The notes beneath the pieces were generated by a model. It was not told where the DNA came from. It did no database searches and saw nothing but the letters and a program-made list of their open reading frames with translations. Both the position numbers and the translations under genes were made by a program. Positions 7,395 through 14,254 of a stretch of 18,225 nt of DNA are shown here, in pieces. Source of the stretch: Chloroflexota bacterium. Lineage in GTDB: Bacteria; Chloroflexota; Chloroflexia; JAMDCE01. Positions within the stretch are counted from its first letter, which is position 1; each line of letters begins with the position of its first letter. The stretch covers positions 1-18,225 of the forward strand of contig JAMDCE010000683.1 in assembly GCA_023489135.1 (NCBI GenBank), in the 5' to 3' direction.

Positions 7395-7423
7395 TTGACA
7401 GTGAGGACTACGGATGTTAGAAT
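7395..7423 (+). promoter_or_regulatory. Near-consensus sigma-70 promoter of the SDR gene
   Basis: TTGACA (7395-7400) and TAGAAT (7418-7423) are separated by 17 nt, with an extended TGT before the -10. Transcription would begin near 7430, leaving a leader of about 95 nt before the SDR ATG. The upstream open frame that begins at 7414 overlaps the -10 and cannot be the true start. Confidence 0.75.
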
Positions 7424-7524
7424 CGCGCGGACTCGAACCTTTCCCTTTTCCCGTCTATTATCCAGGTAAGTGTGGCGTTATCCGGCGCCTGGTGCCGCTG
7501 GCGCTGTGCGGAGGAAGCAGCAAT

Positions 7525-8301
7525 ATGAACGGACGATACAGCTTGTTCGATCTGAGTGGAAAGGTCGCTCTAGTCACAGGGGCAGCAGGAGGAATTGGGG
7601 AGCGGCTATCCCTTGGTTTTGCGGAATTTGGCGCCGACGTAGTGCTGATCGGACGCCATCAGGAGGCGCTGGAGAAGGTGGCCGAGGGAATTCGTGGCCT
7701 GGGACGGCAGGTCCTGACCGTGCCTGCGGATGTCTTGGATCAGAGCCAAGTTGCCGATATGACGGAGCGAGTGAGGCAGAAGTTTGGCCGGATCGATATT
7801 CTGGCCAATTGTGCGGGGACACACATCAACAAATTCGCTGAAGAAATCACCGTCGAGGAATGGGATCACGTGATAAGCTTGAATATGAAAGGGACCTTTC
7901 TGCCCTGTCAGTCCGTTGGCCGGATGATGATACAGCAGCGCCAGGGCAAGATCATTAATATTTCATCGGTGCGGGGACAACTAGGGATTCACGCGGGGTA
8001 CTCGGCCTACTGCGCCAGCAAAGCCGGGGTGAATCTCTTGACCAAGCAACTGGCGACAGAGTGGGCCAAGCACAACATCAATGTCAACGCGATTGCCCCA
8101 ACCTTCATAAGAACCCCGCTCGTCGAGCCTCTTCTGGCTGATAAGGAGTTCTATCAGCGGCTGGTCAACCGGATTCCCCTGGGGAGAGTTGGGGCGCCCG
8201 ACGACTTGCTAGGAGCTGCAGTATTCCTGGCCTCTGATGCGTCCAACTTCGTTACCGGGCACGTGCTCTATGTCGACGGCGGGGTGACGGCCTGCCAGTA
8301 G
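7525..8301 (+). CDS. Short-chain dehydrogenase/reductase (SDR family)
   Basis: The 258-residue protein is a classical SDR that oxidises or reduces a carbonyl/alcohol using NAD(P)(H). The nucleotide-binding TGAAGGIG (19-26), the NCAG element (95-98) and N120 are all present. So are the serine in INISSVRG (about 148) and the catalytic Y162-C-A-S-K166. The C-terminal VDGG is also typical. R44 after the second strand (VVLIGRH) hints at NADP(H). Similarity in style is to gluconate 5-dehydrogenase or FabG-like members, but the substrate cannot be read from the sequence. The ATG at 7525 has GGAGGAA 8 nt upstream. It is transcribed alone from the promoter at 7395. Its stop lies 17 bp from the convergent Helicase_C_3-type gene, with no clear terminator. 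Confidence 0.92.
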   Translation: MNGRYSLFDLSGKVALVTGAAGGIGERLSLGFAEFGADVVLIGRHQEALEKVAEGIRGLGRQVLTVPADVLDQSQVADMTERVRQKFGRIDILANCAGTHINKFAEEITVEEWDHVISLNMKGTFLPCQSVGRMMIQQRQGKIINISSVRGQLGIHAGYSAYCASKAGVNLLTKQLATEWAKHNINVNAIAPTFIRTPLVEPLLADKEFYQRLVNRIPLGRVGAPDDLLGAAVFLASDASNFVTGHVLYVDGGVTACQ

Positions 8302-8318
8302 GCTGGAAATGCCTCTCA

Positions 8319-10430
8319 TCACTCGATTTCGGGATAGAATCCGCTTTTCTTTAACTCCCTTGCCAGCTTCTCCATAAGGGCTTCCCGCTCGGCCGGATCA
8401 ATGATCTGCGAACGAACCAGGAGCTCCGTGGGTGAGACCGTTTTTTCGATTTGAGAAGCCAGCGCCGGCACGGAAAGGATTTCTTCCCGAAGAGCGGGGT
8501 CGCCAACCTCCAGCAGCGGGGCCCACCGGAGGCGAACCGGCCTGAACAGGCGGCCCCAGTCGCGCAAGGAATAGGTCACATTTTGGGGAATCTCCCGCCG
8601 GCTGCTCTGTTGGAGGAAATCAAGGATCCCTTCGATGCTTAGGCCGCGTCGCAGGCCCGCGAGCACACTCTCGCGGTCAAGGGTGTAGGTGCTGACTCGG
8701 TCGTGGCGAACCAAGCGGGCAAAATGCAGAAGGTTCCAGACCACCGGTGCATCGGCCGCAAACACCAAGATTTCGAACGAAGGTTGGACCAGAATACTCC
8801 TGCCTCTGGCGGGTCCGGCCTTTACTGGGCCAGCCTTGAGCAATTCGGCCCCCAGGTCGGTAAGCTGAAAAGCGGCCAGTTCGCCCCGCTCGTTTCGACC
8901 TAGATTAACCACTCCCCCCTCGGATGCATGCCAAACAAGCACTCCGGCAACGAGTCGCCCTTCAACGTAGTCCCAGTCTCCACCATTCCTGTCCAGAGCG
9001 TGCCTTCCCCGCTCCCGTACCAGGTCTTGCCTGGAGCGCAGGAAGAACGGGTCGGTGGCCTTGATCGTCTCTATTAGAGAAGCGATAGCATACCATTTCC
9101 TAACCTCGCAAGAGGCCAGCAGAGAGACTATCTTCTTTCGCACCGAAAGCAGCTTCCCACCGGGCCGGTAGGTGGCCCGTTCAGCCGCAGGCTCATCCAA
9201 TCGTGCGTTTTCCAGCCAAGTACGGTACAGCTCTCCCATCTGTTGGGTAAAGCTTCGGTTCACCCACGCGTCTATTTCATCCGTGACTATCAAACGCCGC
9301 CCGTCCCAACGTACTAATTTCATGGCTAGCGCACAGTGATGAAGAAAATCAAGCCGAGGAGTAGCGCCGCCAAGGTCTTCCTGGCACACAAAGCGATCAT
9401 TTAGGCTCTTGATCAGCCGTTTGGGGAATCGACTTGCTCCCGGGACAGATTCAACTTCGAGGTTTGCCACGAAGTCAAGTAAGATGAGCAGATCCCAGGC
9501 GAGGGCGTAGGGAGTCAGGCCTTCATCCACTCTGGCCGGATTGATCGTCTCAAGTCCAACTAGGTGGGCTGGTGGACGCCCACTGGGTTCGGTAATCTCT
9601 TTGGGCGCTACCAGGACTCGCTTAGGCCCGTCGTAGATTTCGAAAGCCAGGGCTCGGTTGGTAAGCTGTCGTACGATCTCACGAAGAGATGGGCCAGCCA
9701 ACTGGGTCTCTTCTCGCAATCGATCAAGCGAGATTACTCCACCAGCGTCGCGAGCTAAGCGAAAGACCAGGGCGGCCTGAGGCTCCAGAGTTCCAGACAC
9801 TCTTTCGACTTTGGCCGGCTCCGAGATGGCCTCACCGATCATCTGGATAAGCTCATCTCGGTAGAAACGGCCGGGGAGAGCCACTACACCCCAGCCCTTC
9901 CCCATCTCTTCAAGAAAGGGGGTATCGTAGTTTCGCAAGAGAGACTCAACATCAGGGCTGCTCGCCACGGCCTTCTCCCGGTCTCGCAGCAAGAGTCTAA
10001 AGACAAAAGCCAGTTCTCGAGGAATAAAGACGCTGTCTAGGGGATTTCCCGGCTCGCGGTTAGCAGGCAGACCGGTGCGAGCTGGGATTGGAGGTGGGTT
10101 TTTGCTTCCATCCGAATAAACCAGCCCCTTGTCAAAAAGGCTGGCCAGCCGCTCCGAAGCCTCGCTTTCGCTCGTGGAAAGGGCCTCGGCCAGTCTAGCT
10201 GGCGAAATGCTGTTCGTGTTTTCCCCCAGCAGCGTGGATAGGCTCGACAACTCTGGGGAGGTGAGAGAGTCCAAAAGGTCTCGAGCCGCCAGATCGTCCA
10301 GCATCTCGCGAGAGAGAAGGGCCACATTGTCGCGGTGCGGCTGCCTCCTCAACTTGACGTCCCAGGACGCGGCGATGCGTTCGAGGTCGTGCGGGGAGCG
10401 ACTCAGGAGGGCGGCGAAGAGGTTTCTCAA
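8319..10430 (-). CDS. Helicase-associated (XPB_N / Helicase_C_3-like) domain protein
   Basis: The 703-residue protein has no Walker A or DEAD/H motif, so it is not itself a helicase motor. The stretch at about 535-650, including ILVQPSFEILVFA, the Arg/Leu-rich SVLAGLRRGLSIEGILDFL and IPQNVTYSLRDWGRL, matches the Helicase_C_3 / XPB N-terminal-like domain known from actinobacterial, Deinococcus and Chloroflexota proteins of unknown function. The rest looks like a chain of winged-helix segments, such as the one near residues 230-275 (GGVISLDRLREETQLAG). The start is a TTG at 10430: GGGAG lies 10 nt upstream, the in-frame upstream codons include a stop, and LFAALLSRSPHDLERIA resembles the usual N-terminus. 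It follows the SufR-like regulator by 21 bp, so the two are probably one transcript. A DNA-related role is likely; the exact function is unknown. Confidence 0.8.
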   Translation of the reverse strand: MRNLFAALLSRSPHDLERIAASWDVKLRRQPHRDNVALLSREMLDDLAARDLLDSLTSPELSSLSTLLGENTNSISPARLAEALSTSESEASERLASLFDKGLVYSDGSKNPPPIPARTGLPANREPGNPLDSVFIPRELAFVFRLLLRDREKAVASSPDVESLLRNYDTPFLEEMGKGWGVVALPGRFYRDELIQMIGEAISEPAKVERVSGTLEPQAALVFRLARDAGGVISLDRLREETQLAGPSLREIVRQLTNRALAFEIYDGPKRVLVAPKEITEPSGRPPAHLVGLETINPARVDEGLTPYALAWDLLILLDFVANLEVESVPGASRFPKRLIKSLNDRFVCQEDLGGATPRLDFLHHCALAMKLVRWDGRRLIVTDEIDAWVNRSFTQQMGELYRTWLENARLDEPAAERATYRPGGKLLSVRKKIVSLLASCEVRKWYAIASLIETIKATDPFFLRSRQDLVRERGRHALDRNGGDWDYVEGRLVAGVLVWHASEGGVVNLGRNERGELAAFQLTDLGAELLKAGPVKAGPARGRSILVQPSFEILVFAADAPVVWNLLHFARLVRHDRVSTYTLDRESVLAGLRRGLSIEGILDFLQQSSRREIPQNVTYSLRDWGRLFRPVRLRWAPLLEVGDPALREEILSVPALASQIEKTVSPTELLVRSQIIDPAEREALMEKLARELKKSGFYPEIE

Positions 10431-10451
10431 CCTGGCTCATCTCCCTTTTGG

Positions 10452-11069
10452 TCAGGCGATCTGTGTGACCTGAAAGGTGCAGCGCCCGTCTCCTGAAAGT
10501 AGACAAGCCGTTTGCTCTACTTTGCCCTGGAGCAGGCCAGACAATAGGTTGGTTTCCATGTCGCAAACCTGAGGGAAGCTGGCGGCTACTCGAAAGTAGG
10601 GACAATTGTACTCGTGGATGAAAAAGGTATCTCCGACTTTTTCCCATTCGGCCAGGGACCCTTCCTCGTTTAGAATGGAAACCACCCTGGCGACCTCGTC
10701 CTTCTCTTCCCGCGTACCAGCTAGTTGGTCGGCCAGTGTTGCGCAAAGCTGACCGGCGATTCCTTTGAATATTACGCCTATCTTCTCATCGCCTTCGGTG
10801 AGTTTGACTTGTTCGAGAATCTTCAGAGTCAGATTGTGGTAGTTCTTGGGGAAAACCTCTTCGGCCTGGGCGGTCAGTTGGTAACTATAGTGAGGCCGCC
10901 CGGTCCTGCGTCTAACCTCTGTGTAAGTAACCAGGCCGTCGCGTTCCAATAGACCAAGGTGCTGGCGGATTCCCATCGGAGTGACCTTCAAAGCAGAGGC
11001 CAAATCCGTCACCGTTGCCGGTCCCTTTCGCTTCAATATCTCGAGAATTCCTTTGCGTGTTGTTTGCAC
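10452..11069 (-). CDS. SufR-like winged-helix regulator with four C-terminal cysteines
   Basis: The first 65 residues form a winged-helix DNA-binding domain of the ArsR/DeoR type (TVTDLASALKVTPMGIRQHLGLLERDG, with the wing at RRRTGRPHYSY). The C-terminal region has C156-x12-C169-x19-C189-x7-C197, within YNCPYFRVAASFPQVC and GDGRCTFQV. This resembles SufR-family repressors, which bind an Fe-S cluster and control Fe-S assembly genes; the C-x12-C spacing is the clearest common feature. The 205-residue length fits. The GTG start at 11069 has GAGGGGTGA just upstream. It is divergent from the aldolase-NifS-TusA-GlcF operon, the natural candidate target, and sits ahead of the Helicase_C_3 gene in the same direction. 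Cluster binding and targets are inference; other Cys-rich ArsR-like regulators are possible. Confidence 0.82.
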   Translation of the reverse strand: MQTTRKGILEILKRKGPATVTDLASALKVTPMGIRQHLGLLERDGLVTYTEVRRRTGRPHYSYQLTAQAEEVFPKNYHNLTLKILEQVKLTEGDEKIGVIFKGIAGQLCATLADQLAGTREEKDEVARVVSILNEEGSLAEWEKVGDTFFIHEYNCPYFRVAASFPQVCDMETNLLSGLLQGKVEQTACLLSGDGRCTFQVTQIA

Positions 11070-11538
11070 GAATCACCCCTCTTAAATTGGAATGGCGTTT
11101 GGTTGGCGGAATGGGGTTCGAACGGCGAAAGTTCCTTCAGCTTGCTTACCAACCGGAGTGCCAATCTAGCTATGATCTCCTCTGGTCGGTACAATTAGGA
11201 CCGAGGTTTTGCTAGTGACTCACGGCAAGGCCCTCTTCTTAACGGTAAGACGCAAACACTGATGGGAATTCGGAAGGAGATATGGTCATGGCCACATTTC
11301 AACTTCTATTTTATCACTGTTTCGAGCTTTTGTAAAGTACTTAGCTATTTAATAGTGGCTAGTTGACAAAGATCCAGCCCTTGTGCTAGAATCGCTTCCA
11401 GACTACCAACGAGGCCTCGCCACCTTGGGGTTGCCTTGGCCGGCGACTCCGGATGGTGTCACTGATAGCGCTTTCTCCGCAGCGCCGGTCGACCGCTCAT
11501 TTTCAGGTTTGGCATGCATCCGAGGGGGGAGTGGGGGA
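11070..11538. other. 469-bp divergent intergenic control region
   Basis: No gene is supported here. On the plus side it holds the operon promoter (11363-11392), a perfect dyad, CTATT-T-AATAG (11345-11355), ending just before the -35, and a palindrome, AAGTACTT (11335-11342). On the regulator side, TAGCTA (11167-11172) with TTGTAC on the minus strand (11189-11194) is a weak promoter candidate. A bulged stem, CCTCTGGTC with GACCGAGG (11179-11206), covers that promoter. The heptamer TAGCTAT occurs at both promoters (11167-11173 and 11342-11348). The tRNA-like GGTTCGAAC near 11113 is not part of a tRNA. Confidence 0.45.
11363..11392 (+). promoter_or_regulatory. Promoter of the aldolase-NifS-TusA-GlcF operon
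   Basis: TTGACA (11363-11368) is 18 nt from TAGAAT (11387-11392), which carries an extended TGC. The perfect dyad CTATT-T-AATAG at 11345-11355 lies 7 bp upstream of the -35 and is a candidate operator for the divergent SufR-like regulator. The leader of about 140 nt before the ATG at 11539 has no recognised riboswitch or T-box. Confidence 0.7.
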
Positions 11539-12765
11539 ATGCCCGAAATACACTTCATAGACGTGACGAACCGTGACGGGGTTCAGACGGCTCGCATCAC
11601 CCTATCCAAGTTCCAAAAGACCATGCTCAATATGTATCTGTCAAAGCTGGGAGTCCATCAGTCGGAAATCGGATTCCCATTCTTGCAGAATGAGCGGAAC
11701 TACATTCAGGCCAATCTGGAGCTTCAGGCGATGGGCTTCATGGGCACAATGGTGCTGGCGGGATGGTGCCGCGCGGTGGTGCGAGATGTGGATTTTGCGC
11801 TTACCCTGGGGCTGAAGGATTTGAATATCTCCATCTCTACCTCGGATCAAATGATCACCCACAAGTTCCAGGGCAAGCTGGTCAGAGAGACCGTTGTCAA
11901 GGAAATGATGGAAGCGGCGCGACTGGCCAAGGAGGGTGGAGTGAAGACCCTGGGGGCGAACGCCGAGGACGCTTCTCGCACTGGCCTGGATTACCTGGTC
12001 GAATTCGCTCAAGCGGCTAAGGAGGCCGGTGCCGACCGAATCCGGTACTGTGACACTGTCGGTTGCGATAGCCCTATGGTCATTTACCGAAGGGTCCGGG
12101 AGCTGGCTGAGAGGGTAGGGATGGCGGTGGAGCTCCACTGTCACAATGATCTGGGCATGGCCGTGGCCAATTCTGTGGCCGGTGCCTGGGGAGCCATCGA
12201 TGCGGGAGTCGATGCCTATATCAACACGAGCATCAATGGGATCGGCGAACGCGCTGGCCAGGCCGATCTCCTGAGCTGTGTCCTGGCCTTGACGTACGGC
12301 AATGGCTTGAAGGGATGCTGCAAGATTGGGGATAACATCGATCTAAAGATGGCTTGGAGGCTGGCGAGATACGCGTCCTATGCCTTCCAGGTGCCGATAC
12401 CGATGAACCAGCCAGGTGTGGGCGGCAATGCGTTTGCCCACGAATCTGGCATTCACGCCGATGGAGCGCTAAAGGATCGGAATAACTACGAGCTGTTCGA
12501 TTACGAGGCGGTGGGGCGGACTGGAGAGGAATGCGAAAACACCGGTCGGGTCATCTCCACCGGTGAGTACGGCGGATTAGCCGGTCTCAAGCACGTGTAC
12601 GCTCAGGCCGGCCTCACTTTCTCTGATGACCGGGAGGCACAGCGGATTCTGGAGTTGGTCCAGTATGCCAACGCCCACAATCAGTTGCCCCTGACGGACG
12701 ACGAGCTGGCTTTTATCCACCATTACCCAGAGCAGGTGCGGAAGATCTTGACCATCACACCCTAG
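11539..12765 (+). CDS. DRE-TIM aldolase, homocitrate/Re-citrate/isopropylmalate synthase-like
   Basis: Members of this metal-dependent superfamily condense acetyl-CoA with a 2-oxo acid. The 408 residues contain the signature region DVTNRDGVQ (8-16, with D8, R12 and D13), the metal ligands H200 and H202 in ELHCHNDLGMAVANS, the NTSINGIGERAGQADL segment (229-244) and HESGIHADG (301-309). The DVTNRDGVQ form, rather than DTTLRDGEQ, resembles NifV-like/Re-citrate-synthase-like proteins described from Dehalococcoides and Geobacter. Candidate reactions are therefore homocitrate synthesis, Re-citrate synthesis or 2-isopropylmalate synthesis; the sequence does not decide. The leucine-feedback (LeuA dimer) domain is absent, which disfavours LeuA. 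The ATG at 11539 follows a G-rich ribosome-binding site; the open frame upstream overlaps the promoter. It heads an operon with a NifS-like gene 36 bp downstream, echoing the nifV-nifS pairing, but no nitrogenase gene is visible. Confidence 0.85.
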   Translation: MPEIHFIDVTNRDGVQTARITLSKFQKTMLNMYLSKLGVHQSEIGFPFLQNERNYIQANLELQAMGFMGTMVLAGWCRAVVRDVDFALTLGLKDLNISISTSDQMITHKFQGKLVRETVVKEMMEAARLAKEGGVKTLGANAEDASRTGLDYLVEFAQAAKEAGADRIRYCDTVGCDSPMVIYRRVRELAERVGMAVELHCHNDLGMAVANSVAGAWGAIDAGVDAYINTSINGIGERAGQADLLSCVLALTYGNGLKGCCKIGDNIDLKMAWRLARYASYAFQVPIPMNQPGVGGNAFAHESGIHADGALKDRNNYELFDYEAVGRTGEECENTGRVISTGEYGGLAGLKHVYAQAGLTFSDDREAQRILELVQYANAHNQLPLTDDELAFIHHYPEQVRKILTITP

Positions 12766-12801
12766 GAGCAAGACGCCTGCGGCCGGCGAGGTGCAAAGGT
12801 G

Positions 12802-13971
12802 ATGAAGAAGAGAATCTACCTGGATAACGCTTCGGCCACTCCGATGCGGGAGGAAGTGCTGGAGGCAATGCTGCCGCTGCTGCGGGAGACGTTCGGCAAC
12901 GCTTCCAGCTTGCACGACTTTGGGCAGGCGGCGAGACAGGCCATCGACGAGGCGCGCGGGCAGGTTGCCGACCTCATAGGAGCTGCCCCGGAAGAGATTT
13001 ACTTTACGGCCAGTGGAACCGAGTCCAACAACTTTGCCCTCAAGGGCGTCGCTATGGCCAGCCAGAAGAAAGGCAAACACATCGTCACCTCCCAGATCGA
13101 GCACCATTCCGTGCTTCACTCAGGCAAAGCTCTAGAAAGGCTTGGTTTTGACGTTACCTACCTACCTGTCGACCAGTACGGGTTCATCGATCCTGACGCC
13201 GTGGCGAAGGCTATTCGACCGGATACCATTCTCGCCTCCGTTATGCACGCCAATAACGAGATCGGAACCATCGAGCCCATCGCGGAAATAGGTAAGATAA
13301 CCAATGAAAAGGGCGTTCCCCTTCATACCGACGCGGTTCAGACTGTCGGCCACATCCCGGTGAACGTGGCCGAACTGGGGGTAAATCTTCTAAGCTTGAC
13401 CGGGCAGCAGTTTTACGGACCGAAAGGGGCGGCCGCCCTTTATATCAAGAAAGGAACAAGGATCACTCCGTTCCTTGACGGCGGTATTCAGGAGGGAGGA
13501 CGGCGAGCGGGTACAGAGAACGTCCCTGGGATAGTTGGCTTGGGGATGGCGGCAAAGCTGGCCAAAGAGGAGATTCAGGCTCGAATGAGCCATATTACTC
13601 CGCTTCGAGATAACCTGATCAAGGGTCTGCAGGAGAGGATCGATCATTTGTACCTCAACGGCCATCCTACCGTTCGACTTCCGGGCAACGTCAATGTGTG
13701 TGTCGAGTACATCGAGGGAGAGAGTATGCTCCTCTTCCTGAATATGCAAGGTATCGCCGCGTCCAGCGGATCGTCTTGCACTTCCCGGGCTTTGAAAGCT
13801 TCTCACGTGTTGACCGCTATCGGAGTGGAGGCGGCCCTGGCCCAGGGCTCGCTGTTGCTGAGCCTCGGCGCCGAGAACTCTAACGAGGACGTCGACACCG
13901 TGCTGGAGGTTCTTCCCCCAATCGTGCAGCGCCTGAGGCAGATGTCCCCACTTTACAATCAAGCAAGCTGA
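12802..13971 (+). CDS. NifS/IscS-family protein lacking the PLP lysine
   Basis: Fold-type I cysteine desulfurases take sulfur from cysteine using PLP. The 389 residues align over the full length: YLDNASATP at the start, SGTESNN (phosphate contact), E-H101 in IEHHSVL, the NNEIG pair (151-152), D177 and Q180 in [16 protein letters not shown], and the catalytic loop C326 in [11 protein letters not shown]. At the PLP-lysine site, where IscS has SGHKIYGPKG, this protein reads T200-G201-Q202-Q203-F-Y-GPKG. Both the His and the Schiff-base Lys are Gln (codons 13405-13410, CAG CAG). Lys208 of GPKG remains but occupies a different conserved position. The protein is otherwise undamaged and in frame, so decay is unlikely. 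It may be a persulfide carrier, a scaffold or an enzyme with altered chemistry. Start: ATG 12802 with GAGGTG 8 nt upstream; a GTG lies immediately before. The next gene encodes TusA. Confidence 0.9.
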   Translation: MKKRIYLDNASATPMREEVLEAMLPLLRETFGNASSLHDFGQAARQAIDEARGQVADLIGAAPEEIYFTASGTESNNFALKGVAMASQKKGKHIVTSQIEHHSVLHSGKALERLGFDVTYLPVDQYGFIDPDAVAKAIRPDTILASVMHANNEIGTIEPIAEIGKITNEKGVPLHTDAVQTVGHIPVNVAELGVNLLSLTGQQFYGPKGAAALYIKKGTRITPFLDGGIQEGGRRAGTENVPGIVGLGMAAKLAKEEIQARMSHITPLRDNLIKGLQERIDHLYLNGHPTVRLPGNVNVCVEYIEGESMLLFLNMQGIAASSGSSCTSRALKASHVLTAIGVEAALAQGSLLLSLGAENSNEDVDTVLEVLPPIVQRLRQMSPLYNQAS

Positions 13972-14008
13972 GAAAGCAGCGCATTTTCCCGTAGGAGGAA
14001 GAACCGAG

Positions 14009-14242
14009 GTGAAAGCCGACGCCACCCTCGACGCTTTTGGGCTAATTTGTCCCATGCCCATTATCAAGACTTCACAGAAGATTAAGGAACTTCGGGTGGG
14101 CGAGGTTCTCGAGGTTCTGGCGACCGATGAAGGCATCAAGGAGGATATGCCGGCCTGGTGCCGCACGACCGGCCACGAGTATCTCGGACTCGAAGAAGAG
14201 CACGGGGAATACCACGTCTACGTGAGAAAAACGAGGGAGTAG
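14009..14242 (+). CDS. TusA-family sulfurtransferase / sulfur carrier
   Basis: The 77-residue protein has the diagnostic DAFGLICPMPIIKT segment, with C14 in the C-P-x-P motif that carries a persulfide in TusA, YeeD and YedF. Its length is that of a single-domain TusA. A second cysteine, C51, in DMPAWCRTTGHEY is typical of the anaerobic, rhodanese-linked branch rather than E. coli TusA. A GTG start has GGAGG 10 nt upstream. It follows the NifS-like gene by 37 bp and precedes the CCG Fe-S protein by 12 bp, so the three are almost certainly co-transcribed. In known systems TusA receives sulfur from IscS; here the would-be donor lacks its catalytic lysine, so the direction of transfer is open. 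Confidence 0.93.
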   Translation: MKADATLDAFGLICPMPIIKTSQKIKELRVGEVLEVLATDEGIKEDMPAWCRTTGHEYLGLEEEHGEYHVYVRKTRE

Positions 14243-14254
14243 AAGATAAAGGCA

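Noticed and set aside
10195..10746. 183-codon minus-strand frame bridging the regulator and the Helicase_C_3 gene
   Set aside because: It is out of frame with two well-supported genes, and its Arg/Pro-rich composition is typical of a shadow frame.
11110..11120. GGTTCGAAC resembling a tRNA T-loop
   Set aside because: The flanking bases do not pair into a T-stem and there is no acceptor stem, anticodon arm or cloverleaf around it.
11393..11538. T-box or leucine attenuator ahead of the isopropylmalate-synthase-like gene
   Set aside because: No T-box consensus, run of Leu codons or terminator hairpin is visible in the leader.
11539..13971. Nitrogenase (nifV-nifS) cluster
   Set aside because: No nifH, D, K, E, N, B or U gene is present, and the NifS-like protein lacks its catalytic lysine.
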